Positions 27,331-35,881 of a stretch of 64,000 bases of DNA are shown piece after piece. The DNA is from an uncultured Selenomonadaceae bacterium. GTDB taxonomy: Bacteria; Bacillota; Negativicutes; Selenomonadales; Selenomonadaceae. The position numbers and the translations under genes were made by a program. The stretch is taken from assembly GCA_905234195.1 (NCBI GenBank), contig CAJOFR010000004.1, positions 1 to 64,000 on the forward strand, given 5' to 3'. The notes beneath the pieces were generated by a model that was given only the letters and a program-made list of their open reading frames with translations, made no database searches and was not told the origin of the DNA. Within the stretch, counting starts at the first letter, position 1. Each line of letters begins with the position of its first letter.

Positions 27331-27651
27331 TCAATCACCAATCTCAATTAAAATTTCGTGAGGAACACAGGCAATTATTTCGCCCACATTTTTTATCGCG
27401 CCCGCCTTCACGCAAATTTTGTCCGGACAATCGGCGGAGATGACCGCGATTTTTTTATCTTTCACCTCTATAATATTTTTTCCGGCGTCCGTCTCAAGCG
27501 TGAAGATTTTATTTTCGTTCAAGTCAATTTTGCGAAAGACCTTCCCCGAAATTTTCACGACGGCAAAATTTTTATCCCCGCCCGCAAAAAAAATTGGCAC
27601 AAGTGAAAATAAAATCAGTACCGCAATTAACGCGGCGTCATTTTTTTTCAT
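27331..27651 (-). CDS. NusG domain II protein (EetA-like)
   Basis: A 106-residue protein with one N-terminal transmembrane helix (ALIAVLILFSLVPIFFAGG) and an extracytoplasmic beta-rich domain ending SADCPDKICVKAGAI...ACVPHEILIEI, the NusG domain II (DUF) pattern with two cysteines. It has nothing to do with transcription factor NusG beyond fold. Start at 27651 is chosen after GAGGCGG; the coding region overlaps the FMN-binding lipoprotein end by 14 bases. Likely partner of the Gx-family protein. Confidence 0.7.
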   Translation of the reverse strand: MKKNDAALIAVLILFSLVPIFFAGGDKNFAVVKISGKVFRKIDLNENKIFTLETDAGKNIIEVKDKKIAVISADCPDKICVKAGAIKNVGEIIACVPHEILIEIGD

Positions 27652-28090
27652 TTTGCGCCGCCTCAACCGCCTTTTTCGTCGTCTCAACAAATTGGCTGTA
27701 GGAAATCGACGCGCCCGAAATTGCGTCAACCTTTTTTAAATCCTGCGTCTCGACAAGTTGTTGGGAATAAGTTGCAATCGCTTTAACGGCAACTTGCGCC
27801 TTTTTGTAATCGCCCTCGCTCAAAAGGGAGCCGTAGCTTTCGTCTTTGACATTGCCGAATAAATCAAAGCCGGTAAATTTCGCGCCGGTTATCCTGTGAT
27901 TTTCAATCGTCAAAGTCAGCGTGCTGTGTCCAAGTTTTTCGTCGCGGGAACTTTCTGCGGTGTAGGTGCCGTCGTTCGCGCTCGACAGGTCGATTTTATT
28001 TTCGGGCGGCTTAGAAATTTTTTCAGAATCGCCGCCGCAACCGCTAAGCAAAATTCCCGCAGATAAAATCCCCGCCAAAAATTTTTTCAT
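27638..28090 (-). CDS. FMN-binding domain lipoprotein
   Basis: A 150-residue lipoprotein. The signal ends LSAGILLSGCGGD, so Cys18 is the lipidation site. The FMN-binding domain spans about residues 40-145; YTAESSRDEKLGHSTLTLTIENHRITG is its opening strand region and DAISGASISY matches the ApbE target motif D-x-x-[ST]-G-A-[ST], with Ser in the acceptor position. Expected to carry covalently bound FMN in the periplasm and pass electrons. The ATG overlaps the ABC ATPase stop. apbE, whose product would attach the FMN, is at 37029. Confidence 0.85.
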   Translation of the reverse strand: MKKFLAGILSAGILLSGCGGDSEKISKPPENKIDLSSANDGTYTAESSRDEKLGHSTLTLTIENHRITGAKFTGFDLFGNVKDESYGSLLSEGDYKKAQVAVKAIATYSQQLVETQDLKKVDAISGASISYSQFVETTKKAVEAAQNEKK

Positions 28091-28788
28091 TCCAATTTTC
28101 CTCCATAACCGGCGATTGCCTGATGATGATTGTCGTAAGTTTTTTTTATGTGCCCGTGCTCAATCACAATGCACCGCTCCGCCTCTTTGCCGACGTCCGC
28201 CGAATGTGTGACGGTAATAATCGTGTGTCCTTCGTCGTGCAGTTCGTGAAAAATTTTCATGACAAGATTTTGATTTGCCTCGTCGAGATTTCCCGTCGGC
28301 TCGTCCGCAAGAATCAATACCGGATAATTTATCAGCGCGCGCGCAATGCAAACCCTCTGTTGCTCGCCGCCCGAAAGCTGGCTGGGCAAATGCGTTGCTC
28401 TGTCTTCGAGACCGACACGCTTTAACGCCGCCATTGCCTCTTCGTTATCGGGCAGGCTGTGATAATATTGCGCGACCATGACATTTTCAATCGCCGTCAA
28501 ATAGGGGACAAGGTGAAACTGCTGAAAAACCATCCCGATTTTTTCGCGGCGAATCTCCGTCAATTTTTTGTTGTCGACTTCCGCCAAAGAAATTCCGTCC
28601 AAAATTATTTCGCCGTCCGTCGCGTGATCCATGCAGCCGATAATATTCATGAGCGTCGTTTTGCCGCTGCCCGAAGGTCCCATAATCGCAACCCAATCGC
28701 CCTTTTCGACGCTGAAGTTAATATTTTCCAACGCCTTAACCTTGCCGTTGTAAATCATCGAAACATCTTTTAATTCGAGTAAAGCCAA
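28087..28788 (-). CDS. ABC transporter ATP-binding protein, LolD/MacB type
   Basis: A 233-residue ATPase with Walker A GPSGSGKTT, signature LSGGEQQR, Walker B LILADEPTGNLD and switch histidine in TVTHSADVG. It is of the type that works with FtsX-fold permeases, two of which precede it. In the Campylobacter P19 locus the equivalent trio accompanies the iron permease; whether it moves iron, a chelate or a protein is unknown. It overlaps the FMN-binding gene by four bases. Confidence 0.92.
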   Translation of the reverse strand: MALLELKDVSMIYNGKVKALENINFSVEKGDWVAIMGPSGSGKTTLMNIIGCMDHATDGEIILDGISLAEVDNKKLTEIRREKIGMVFQQFHLVPYLTAIENVMVAQYYHSLPDNEEAMAALKRVGLEDRATHLPSQLSGGEQQRVCIARALINYPVLILADEPTGNLDEANQNLVMKIFHELHDEGHTIITVTHSADVGKEAERCIVIEHGHIKKTYDNHHQAIAGYGGKLE

Positions 28789-28790
28789 AA

Positions 28791-29936
28791 TTATTCACCC
28801 CTCAAAACTATCGCCGGGTCGACTGCCGTCGCGATACGCACCGGAATCAAACTCGCTACGCCCGTCACCAAAATTGAAAGCACGATTGACAGCAGAGAGA
28901 TCGACGCCGAAAAAAATATCCCGCGCCCGAAAACTTGCACGCTGACACTTTCCGCGAATAAATATCCAAGCCCGCTCCCCAAAAGTCCGCCGAAAAATCC
29001 GAGCAAACAACCTTCGCCCAAAAATTCCCGAACAATATTTTCGTTAGCCGCGCCCAATGCTTTTTTCAATCCGATTTCTTTTCGCCGCTCCGTGACGACT
29101 GCCATCATCGTCGTCGTCACACAAATTAACGTCAAAATTAAAACAATCACCGTGACCAACAAAACCAAAACTTGCAGCTTGCTCAAGACACTGAATTCTG
29201 AATTGGCGATTTGCTGAACTGTTTGCGGCTGAATTCCGTCGACTTCCGCCGAAATTTTTTCTTCGATTAATTTTAAATTGTCACCCTCCGCAACGACGCT
29301 GACTTGAGCGATACTGATTTTGTCCGGCTTCTCCACGAGGCTTTGAAGGTCTTCGAGATTCATGAAGGCGAACTCCTCTTCCTTGCCGCCCGTCGAAACA
29401 ATCCCGACGACCGTATAATTTTTAACGGCTGAACCTTCGCCGGAAGAAATTTTTATTTCGTTGCCGATAATCTCCACCGGCTCATATGGCGACAAAATTT
29501 TTGCCAGCTCCGCGCCCACCAAAACTTCGCGCTCATTTTTCGCGGGGTATCGTCCGTTAATTTGCCAATACGGGCTGACTTTTTGCAGTTGTTCAAAATC
29601 CGTGCCGCCCGTCAAAATATACTGTTTGTTAATTTCAAGACGCTCGTACAAAAATGGAGCAACCCCGACGACTTCATTGCCCTGCAAAATTTTTTCGACC
29701 TCTTCCAGATTTTTTCCGTCGAAGGTAGAATTTTCTCCGGAAGGTATCAACAAAAGATTCGCGCCATACGCTCTGAACTCCCTGCCCAATTGTTGAGGGA
29801 CTTCGCGATAAACCGTAACCATTCCCGAAATTATCGTCGCCCCGACTGCAACCGCGATTAACGCAACCAACATTCTAAGCCGCCGCCGCAACAACGAATA
29901 AAAAATCATGCGCAGGAAAAATTTTAATCTGTTCAT
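28791..29936 (-). CDS. FtsX/MacB-type ABC permease (second of pair)
   Basis: A 381-residue permease with the MacB layout: an N-terminal helix (LRMLVALIAVAVGATIISGM), a large extracytoplasmic domain of about 200 residues, and three C-terminal helices with the FtsX signature RRKEIGLKKALGAANENI. It resembles its neighbour at 29940 and probably forms a heterodimer with it, driven by the ATPase at 28087. It ends two bases before the ATPase start. Confidence 0.88.
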   Translation of the reverse strand: MNRLKFFLRMIFYSLLRRRLRMLVALIAVAVGATIISGMVTVYREVPQQLGREFRAYGANLLLIPSGENSTFDGKNLEEVEKILQGNEVVGVAPFLYERLEINKQYILTGGTDFEQLQKVSPYWQINGRYPAKNEREVLVGAELAKILSPYEPVEIIGNEIKISSGEGSAVKNYTVVGIVSTGGKEEEFAFMNLEDLQSLVEKPDKISIAQVSVVAEGDNLKLIEEKISAEVDGIQPQTVQQIANSEFSVLSKLQVLVLLVTVIVLILTLICVTTTMMAVVTERRKEIGLKKALGAANENIVREFLGEGCLLGFFGGLLGSGLGYLFAESVSVQVFGRGIFFSASISLLSIVLSILVTGVASLIPVRIATAVDPAIVLRGE

Positions 29937-29939
29937 GCT

Positions 29940-31208
29940 TCACCGCCCGTGTAAAACTTCCGCCGGCTGCAACGATAATAACATTCTTATCGCCGGCAAA
30001 CTTCCCGTCAACAAAATCAAAATCATCAGCACCGTGACAATAGGGACGACGACAATATTATTTGCGATAGCCGAGCCAAAAACCGTCGTGCCGATTATTT
30101 GCGCAAGCCCCAAACTCAAAAAATATCCGACGACGCCGCCGACGCAACCCGCGATAAAAATTTCCGTCAAGATTAAAATTATCACGCCAAAATTTGTTGC
30201 GCCAATCGCCTTCAAAAGTCCGAGTTCGCGGCTACGCTCCATGATATTTGCACTGACTAAATTGGAAACACCGAGCGCGGCAGAAAGTAAACTCAAAATT
30301 GTTATCAACAACATCAACAGTTGAGTTTTGTCAAGAATTTTTCCTTCAGACTCCGCAATTTGTCTGACGGGACGCGCAGAAGAATTCGCGATAACCTCTT
30401 CAATCTGATAGGCAATCGCGCTGACATACGCCGTGCAGTACCAAATTTCGCGCTCCTGCTGGCTAAGCATATCGGGATTGGCGGCCGCCTTGCGAGCAAG
30501 CTCATTTTCCGGCGTGGTTATCGCGCTGACGTCGATGCTGTCGATTTTTCCCGGCAAGTTCAAAATTTTTTGCATGACAGCCAAATCCATAAGCAGTTGA
30601 TTATCTTCGTCACCGCCGCCCGTCACAATCCCACTGACCTTTAACGCGCCCTGCGTGCCGTCAAAATTTTTGTAACCAATCGTGTCGCCGACCTTGATAT
30701 TTTTCGCCGCCGCCAGTTTTTGTCCGACAAGAACTTCATTATTTCCCTCGACAGGATAATTTCCGGAAACTTGCCACCAGGATTTCATTTCTATATCGCC
30801 CGTCGAAAAAGTTTCACCCGTCGGCAAAGTCATTTCGTGTTCAAACCACGTGCCCACCGCAGGAATTTCCGAGCCGTCCGCCAGCGTCAAATTTCCCGCG
30901 AGCGAAGGAGCAAACGCCACAATATTATTCGTCCAGAAAATCGTTTTTATTTTGCCGACGTCCGCTTCGTTGAGATATTCGCTGGTATTTTCCAGCCCGT
31001 ATACATCTTTCAAGACGGCGGAATTTTTCGGGGTAACTGTGATATTCGCGCCGTAAGCCTTCAGCTCTTGATTGACTTTGTCGCCGACGTCAAACATAAC
31101 ATTTAACATCGCCGCCGCCAGCGAAACACCGAGCGCAACAGTCAGCGCAATCAAGGCAAAACGATTTTTTTGACGAACAAGCGCGCCCTTGACCATTTGC
31201 CAAAACAT
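29940..31208 (-). CDS. FtsX/MacB-type ABC permease (first of pair)
   Basis: A 422-residue paralogue of the next permease, with the N-terminal helix FALIALTVALGVSLAAAML, a larger periplasmic domain, and the C-terminal FtsX region starting ERSRELGLLKAIGATNFGVI. Both permeases share the word YGAN near residue 55 followed by short beta strands. Position between the DUF4405 gene and the second permease fits the known P19-type gene order. Confidence 0.88.
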   Translation of the reverse strand: MFWQMVKGALVRQKNRFALIALTVALGVSLAAAMLNVMFDVGDKVNQELKAYGANITVTPKNSAVLKDVYGLENTSEYLNEADVGKIKTIFWTNNIVAFAPSLAGNLTLADGSEIPAVGTWFEHEMTLPTGETFSTGDIEMKSWWQVSGNYPVEGNNEVLVGQKLAAAKNIKVGDTIGYKNFDGTQGALKVSGIVTGGGDEDNQLLMDLAVMQKILNLPGKIDSIDVSAITTPENELARKAAANPDMLSQQEREIWYCTAYVSAIAYQIEEVIANSSARPVRQIAESEGKILDKTQLLMLLITILSLLSAALGVSNLVSANIMERSRELGLLKAIGATNFGVIILILTEIFIAGCVGGVVGYFLSLGLAQIIGTTVFGSAIANNIVVVPIVTVLMILILLTGSLPAIRMLLSLQPAEVLHGR

Positions 31209-31223
31209 TTTACCACCTCCAAT

Positions 31224-31457
31224 TTATTTTTTCTCAAGGAAATTTTTTACCGCAGATTTTATCCAGCCCGCGTGCCAAAAAATATGGAGAATCACGCCGA
31301 CCGCCATAATATAGCCGCTGTAAATGTGCAAAAGTCGGAATGGACGCCGCGCCTCTTTGCCGCCGGGGATCATGTGAAAATCCATCATGACGCCCGTCAC
31401 GAAACAGACCAACGCGCAAATAAAAAGTATCACGTCCAGCGTAAAATTTTTCTTCAT
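31224..31457 (-). CDS. DUF4405 family small membrane protein
   Basis: A 77-residue protein with two transmembrane helices (about 7-25 and 45-63). Histidines in MMDFHMIPGG, LLHIYSGYIM and ILHIFWHAGW lie at membrane edges, the pattern of cytochrome-b-like DUF4405/DUF4405-related proteins, so a haem-mediated electron path across the membrane is plausible but unproven. It sits between the DUF2318 gene and the ABC permeases. Confidence 0.7.
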   Translation of the reverse strand: MKKNFTLDVILFICALVCFVTGVMMDFHMIPGGKEARRPFRLLHIYSGYIMAVGVILHIFWHAGWIKSAVKNFLEKK

Positions 31458-31472
31458 CTAAAAATTTTCACC

Positions 31473-32726
31473 TCACTGAAAAATTTTAGCGTTCTTTTCG
31501 AGTTCAGCTTGAGGAACTTTTAATTTCCCGTCTTCAATTTTGTACTCAATCGGAATGGGATTGCAGCCGCCGCGCGTGCCGATTGTCGCCTTGTTCATTT
31601 GGACGTCGCAGAGTTTGCAGATAACTTGGTTGTCGCGCTCAAAATAACCCGTCGCGCCACAAATTTCGCAAGCGTCAAGCCCGACGCCGTAAGCCGAGCC
31701 GCCCTTCAAAATCACGATATAACGAACGTTCTCGCCGGTCGAAGCGTGATAAACAAATCGGTGCAAGTGTCCGTCCTTGACAACCTCCAAATCAACGTCA
31801 ACAGAATTATTTTCAGCCTCGACGGGAATTGCGGGAACAATCTCTTCTTCCTGGTTGGCAATGTAGCTGCCCGCCGTCGAAGTCGTCGTCATCAAAAACA
31901 GCGCGGCAATAACTCCGGCCCCCCAACGTCTTTTGTGAATTGCTCCCGCCAAAATTTTTCTGTACTCGGCGGGATTATATTCGGGAGATTTTTCGGGGCG
32001 CGGCTGGGAAAATAAAGTTATCGGCACGACGAGTATTGCCACGAAGATGACGAAAATTAAAGAGCTTGAGTGATTTATTATCGGCGACATTAATTCCATC
32101 CAAAATTCGCCCGTCAAAAATCCGCGCGCCATTAAAATTTGAATCAAGAAAATTATTTGCTGAATCATGCACGCCGCAATTTGCACGGCGAAGACAAATT
32201 TTAGGCGCGTGTTGTTCAGCGCGTCCGCCGCCTTATAAACTAAAAAGCTGCTGATAAGTGCGAACAATGTGCCGAAAATGAATCCCAAAATTTTCATCAA
32301 GAAGTTTGTCGAAAAATAATCGCCGACTGCCGAAATCACCGAGCCGACCGGAATTAGCCACAGCTCGAAGCCGTGATACAGGAAGAGCGAAATTACTACG
32401 GCGGTCACTGAAAATTTTAGCGGCTTGCTGACATTTTCGCGCGCGCCTCTGAACAAACACAAAAGTATCACCGTTTCGCCGACAAGTGCGATTATTGTTG
32501 CGAGCCCTTCCAACATTTCGCGGCTGACTGCATTTCTCGTGCCGACGCGGACAGCAATTACAAATATCGAAAGCCAAAATCCCCACTTCATCGCGGCGCG
32601 GAAACTTTTTTTGTAGACTTCCGAAGGTAGCCGCCGCAATATTACCAGCAAAATTCCGAGCGGCACTCCCAGCGTTAAGCCCTCCTCCATTGCCGGGATA
32701 AATTGTTGCAGAAAAGTTTGGAACAT
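31473..32726 (-). CDS. DUF2318 domain membrane protein of P19-type iron locus
   Basis: A 417-residue protein. The N-terminal two thirds contain about eight transmembrane helices and an FTR1-like opening (FIPAMEEGLTLGVPLGILL). After a ninth helix (residues about 270-290) the C-terminal DUF2318 domain carries cysteines CEICGATGYF and CKLC plus RGGCNPIPIEY, a candidate metal or Fe-S site outside the membrane. Campylobacter Cj1660 and its neighbours provide the known parallel; the domain is thought to take part in iron handling or electron supply. Confidence 0.85.
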   Translation of the reverse strand: MFQTFLQQFIPAMEEGLTLGVPLGILLVILRRLPSEVYKKSFRAAMKWGFWLSIFVIAVRVGTRNAVSREMLEGLATIIALVGETVILLCLFRGARENVSKPLKFSVTAVVISLFLYHGFELWLIPVGSVISAVGDYFSTNFLMKILGFIFGTLFALISSFLVYKAADALNNTRLKFVFAVQIAACMIQQIIFLIQILMARGFLTGEFWMELMSPIINHSSSLIFVIFVAILVVPITLFSQPRPEKSPEYNPAEYRKILAGAIHKRRWGAGVIAALFLMTTTSTAGSYIANQEEEIVPAIPVEAENNSVDVDLEVVKDGHLHRFVYHASTGENVRYIVILKGGSAYGVGLDACEICGATGYFERDNQVICKLCDVQMNKATIGTRGGCNPIPIEYKIEDGKLKVPQAELEKNAKIFQ

Positions 32727-32774
32727 AACTTCACCTCACCACGTATTGACAAATTTTATCATTTCGCCTAAAAG

Positions 32775-32808
32775 TAAAAAGCCCTGCCGAATTTTTCATC
32801 GACAGGGA
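32775..32808 (-). terminator. Intrinsic terminator after p19 gene (possibly bidirectional)
   Basis: CCCTGCCGA (32782-32790) pairs with TCGACAGGG (32799-32807). Runs of A before and T after allow termination on either strand. It isolates the P19 gene from the DUF2318 gene downstream. Confidence 0.75.
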
Positions 32809-32811
32809 TTT

Positions 32812-32874
32812 TTTGAAGTGGCAGGGAACAAGAGATAACGCAGAATAGAAATCCCTTTCCACTTGTCCCTTAAA
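32812..32874. repeat. Purine-rich imperfect inverted repeat, example 2
   Basis: AAGTGGCAGGGAACAAGAGATA faces TCCCTTTCCACTTGTCCC across a short AT spacer, using the same words as the elements at 15.46 and 60.36 kb. It directly abuts the P19 stop codon. Confidence 0.45.
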
Positions 32875-33432
32875 TCACCATTTGCGCGGAACGTAATTGA
32901 AAGTCCACTTCATGACCACAGGTTCTTTCCAAAGACGACCGGGAACGCCGGTATCTGAATCGGTATGAAGAGCGTAGCCTTCGGGGGCGTGGAATTTAAA
33001 TTCGCAATCGTAAGTACCGGCACCGTGCATCTTTACATTCGCGCCGTAGTGAGGACCATCATCCGCGCTCATCGGCATAAAAGTTCCGGTGATAGGACCT
33101 TGAGGGTCGCCGCCGCGTTTCGTGAATTTGTATTCGACGCGCATATAAGGAATCCATTCGCCGACGCCGAATCCGCACTCATTGCCCTCCGTCGCGTGAA
33201 TGTCCGTTTCAATATGAATATCAGCTTTGTCCGGCGAAAGCATCATGCCCTGCGGCTCCATAGGCACCGGCTGGAAATACACGAGCGCAACTTTGAAATG
33301 ATTTACCTTGTCTTCAATTTCGTCGCCGATAGGATATTCCTGGAACGCCAACGCGTCGGGACTATAAGCGAAGAGACTGAACGCCGCCGCTCCTGCCGCC
33401 AAAAATGCCTTGACCTTTTTTGTATTAAACAT
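32875..33432 (-). CDS. P19/Tp34-family periplasmic iron transport protein
   Basis: A 185-residue exported protein (signal peptide ending YSPDALA, mature near residue 30). It matches the Fe2+ transport protein family containing Campylobacter P19, Treponema Tp34 and E. coli FetP: MMLSPDKADIHIETDIHA supplies the Met/His/Glu metal ligands, and GWIPYMRVEYKF-like and APEGYALHTD segments follow. It binds copper and iron in the periplasm and feeds an FTR1-type permease, encoded just upstream. It appears to be its own transcription unit, with a terminator on each side and a Fur-like box upstream. Confidence 0.92.
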   Translation of the reverse strand: MFNTKKVKAFLAAGAAAFSLFAYSPDALAFQEYPIGDEIEDKVNHFKVALVYFQPVPMEPQGMMLSPDKADIHIETDIHATEGNECGFGVGEWIPYMRVEYKFTKRGGDPQGPITGTFMPMSADDGPHYGANVKMHGAGTYDCEFKFHAPEGYALHTDSDTGVPGRLWKEPVVMKWTFNYVPRKW

Positions 33433-33491
33433 TGTAACAACTCCTTAAAAATTTTTATATGTCAGCGGGATTTTCCCCGCGTACGGCAAAT

Positions 33492-33506
33492 TGAAATTTA
33501 TTATCA
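33492..33506 (-). promoter_or_regulatory. Candidate Fur box upstream of p19
   Basis: On the minus strand this reads TGATAATAAATTTCA. Against the 7-1-7 Fur consensus TGATAATNATTATCA the left half is perfect and the right half has two mismatches. It lies about 60 bases upstream of the P19 start codon, downstream of the FTR1 terminator. Confidence 0.45.
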
Positions 33507-33515
33507 CTGCATGTT

Positions 33516-33543
33516 TAAAAATAAAAGCCGCCACACGAGCGGC
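33516..33543 (-). terminator. Intrinsic terminator after FTR1 gene
   Basis: GCCGC and GCGGC (33527-33531, 33539-33543) form a stem followed on the minus strand by TTTTATTTTT. It ends the exbB-to-FTR1 unit. Confidence 0.7.
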
Positions 33544-33560
33544 ATAACCTGCTCAAAAAT

Positions 33561-34766
33561 TTACGCTTCGACGAGCTCCGTCTGTTGTTGTCGACGCCGA
33601 TAAATAATCGCCGCTATTCCCAAAACCAACAGCGCGACTTGCACGCCAAAAGTTTCGACAGTCGGATAAATTCCCAGCACGTCGATTGTCGGTATCGGCA
33701 AAGATTCAATCGGGGTTTGTCCGATAATTCCGCCCTCTTGCAGTTCACGGATACCGCCGCCCGCAAATGTTATCGCGAGCAAGTACATTAGGACGCTTGT
33801 GAACAGGAAGAACGGTTTCAGCGGGATTCTCAACACGCCATGTTGCAGCGCGAAAAACAAAATCGCCACGACGACACAGCCCGCAAAAAATCCTCCCCAA
33901 ATCATTTCAACATCAGTCGACGAATTATTAAACAACGCCTGATAAAAGAGAATTACTTCCGCGCCTTCACGATAGACCGCCAAAAAAGCCGCGAACGCCA
34001 ACGCTTTTGCCTTGCCGGTTGTCATGCTTTTATCGACCATGCCTTGAATATATTTCTTCCAAATTTTTGCATCTGCCTTGCCGCCCAGCCACGCGCTTGT
34101 CGCGACCAAAACGAAGACCGCAAATAATGCCGTTGCTCCTTCCAAAACTTCACGACCTGCGCCCGCCGCCGTTGATTCAAAAACCGTTGCGAAAAGATAT
34201 GCCGTCACAAAACTTGCAATTATCGCCGCAATCATCGCGTTATAAACGGTGTCCAAATGTTTTTCGTTGCCGCTCTTTTTCAAGTAAGCGATTATCGCCA
34301 CGAGAACGAGGACTGCCTCCAGACCTTCGCGAATCAAAATCAGAAAGGCGGGAATGAACGACGCCCAGCCGCCTTGACTGCCGTGCGCGCCCTCCATAGC
34401 CGAAACATTTTCGTTGACCATTTCAATTAACAGCGCGGACTCTTCCTGAACTTTTTCGAGCGGCTCACCTTCAAGCATCGCCTTCTTGACTTTGTAGAAT
34501 TGATACTCGGTGACGCCGACTGCCTTGCTGGAAACGGTGACGCGCAACGCGCCCTCCATGCCTTCCTTCTCGTAAATCCCGTAATATGCGTCGTTAATTT
34601 TTTCCTTCGCGGCGCGCCCGTCACCAGTCTTGTAAATTTCTACAGCTTCGTTTACAGTCTTTTCGATTTGCCCGGCAAGTTCCTGCCACTTCGGCGCGGC
34701 ACCGGCGGGCTGAAAATTCGCTAAGACCAACAGAGCCGCCACGACGACGAACAAAAATTTTCTCAT
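33561..34766 (-). CDS. FTR1 family high-affinity iron permease
   Basis: A 401-residue permease with an N-terminal signal (ending QPAGAA), a periplasmic helical domain of about 110 residues and seven transmembrane helices. Both RExxE iron-binding motifs are present: LIREGLEAVLVL and VYREGAEVILFY. This is the FetM/EfeU/Cj1658 type. The ATG overlaps the stop of the secreted TonB-domain gene (ATGA). A terminator follows before the P19 gene. Confidence 0.95.
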   Translation of the reverse strand: MRKFLFVVVAALLVLANFQPAGAAPKWQELAGQIEKTVNEAVEIYKTGDGRAAKEKINDAYYGIYEKEGMEGALRVTVSSKAVGVTEYQFYKVKKAMLEGEPLEKVQEESALLIEMVNENVSAMEGAHGSQGGWASFIPAFLILIREGLEAVLVLVAIIAYLKKSGNEKHLDTVYNAMIAAIIASFVTAYLFATVFESTAAGAGREVLEGATALFAVFVLVATSAWLGGKADAKIWKKYIQGMVDKSMTTGKAKALAFAAFLAVYREGAEVILFYQALFNNSSTDVEMIWGGFFAGCVVVAILFFALQHGVLRIPLKPFFLFTSVLMYLLAITFAGGGIRELQEGGIIGQTPIESLPIPTIDVLGIYPTVETFGVQVALLVLGIAAIIYRRRQQQTELVEA

Positions 34767-35119
34767 TTAAAATCTTTCGCCTCGAACTTAATCATGTACC
34801 AAACTTCCATAGGATTGCCTTCCTTGTCGACGGCAGGTTTAAACTCCCACTTCGACGCCGCCTCCATTGCGATTTTATCAATCTTCGGACGCCCGGAAGA
34901 ACGCATTACAACTGTTTTGATAACTTTTCCTTCAGCGTTGACTGTAGCCGAGATCGTCACCGTGCCGCTGTAATTTAAATCTTTTTCAAGGTCTTTAGGA
35001 TACACTCTGGATTTTTTTATAGGCGTCGCGGGTTTTCCCTGCTCTGCTGCTTCCGCCAACTGAACTTGTGCCGCAAATACGACAACCAACGCTAAAAATA
35101 ATGCCAAAACTTTTTTCAA
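34763..35119 (-). CDS. Secreted stand-alone TonB C-terminal domain protein
   Basis: A 118-residue protein made of a cleavable-looking signal peptide (MKKVLALFLALVVVFAAQVQ, cleavage near AEAA) and a single TonB C-terminal domain (VYPKDLEKDLNYSGTVTISA... EAASKWEFKPAVDKEGNPM). It has no proline-rich spanning region and probably no lasting membrane anchor, unlike a normal TonB. It lies between tonB and the FTR1 gene and is coupled to the latter. It may bind the plug of an outer-membrane receptor or cap TonB in the periplasm; this is inference. Confidence 0.75.
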   Translation of the reverse strand: MKKVLALFLALVVVFAAQVQLAEAAEQGKPATPIKKSRVYPKDLEKDLNYSGTVTISATVNAEGKVIKTVVMRSSGRPKIDKIAMEAASKWEFKPAVDKEGNPMEVWYMIKFEAKDFK

Positions 35120-35135
35120 GATAACCGCTCCTTTT

Positions 35136-35867
35136 TCAAAAATCTTCGGGCTTAAATTCTATTTGAGTTTTCATTTCCTTAGGGTTGCCCTCTTCGTCCA
35201 CGAACGGTTCAAAAACCCAACCGGACGCCGCCGCTTCAGAAACAAGGTTAATTATATTGCCCCTCTCGTCATTGCCGCCGCCGCGCCGAATCTCAATGGT
35301 TTTAATCTTGCCGTTCGTGCCTATGGTTATCGCCAAAACAATCTTGCCGCCATTCAAAACAGGTCTCTCTTTCACGATACCGCTTTCAATCAGCTGATTG
35401 ACAACGTCTTTAGGAAAAACTTTCGTGAGAACTTTCAGCTTGCCTTTGGAATCGTCGTCGGGCTTTTCCTCTTCGGAAGGTTTATTCTCTTCGGCGGGAG
35501 GTTTATTTTCTTCCGGCTTCGGCTGTTCGACGGGCGGTTTAGGTTGATCCACCGGAGGCTTGACGGGCTCCGGCGGTGGCGGTGGCTCCTCCTTGACGAC
35601 CGGTTCAGGTATCGGCGGAATTTCGATTGGCGGGAACTCAAAAGCGGGCGGCGAATCTTCCGGCAAAATCTCTTCGACGGGCGTCACTTCCTCGACGGCG
35701 GGAGATTTTTCGGCAACTTCCACGTCAACCCATTCTGTCTCTTGAACTTCCTGCTCCTTCGGTTCGGCTTTCATGTTTGACCAAGCTGACGAAACTGCAA
35801 ACAATATTACGACGTGAAAAATTATCGACGCCAATATCGTTATTCGCCAATGCGGCTGGTACTGCAA
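35136..35867 (-). CDS. tonB: TonB energy transducer
   Basis: A 243-residue protein with an N-terminal membrane helix containing the H-residue typical of TonB (ASIIFHVVILFAVSSAW), a long acidic and proline-rich span (about residues 50-150, with PPPPPEPVKPP and VDQPKP-type repeats) and a C-terminal domain (LVSEAAASGWVFEPFVDEEG). It couples inner-membrane proton motive force, through ExbB/ExbD, to outer-membrane receptors. No TonB-dependent receptor is encoded in this window. Confidence 0.92.
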   Translation of the reverse strand: MQYQPHWRITILASIIFHVVILFAVSSAWSNMKAEPKEQEVQETEWVDVEVAEKSPAVEEVTPVEEILPEDSPPAFEFPPIEIPPIPEPVVKEEPPPPPEPVKPPVDQPKPPVEQPKPEENKPPAEENKPSEEEKPDDDSKGKLKVLTKVFPKDVVNQLIESGIVKERPVLNGGKIVLAITIGTNGKIKTIEIRRGGGNDERGNIINLVSEAAASGWVFEPFVDEEGNPKEMKTQIEFKPEDF

Positions 35868-35881
35868 TTCATCATCTCCAA

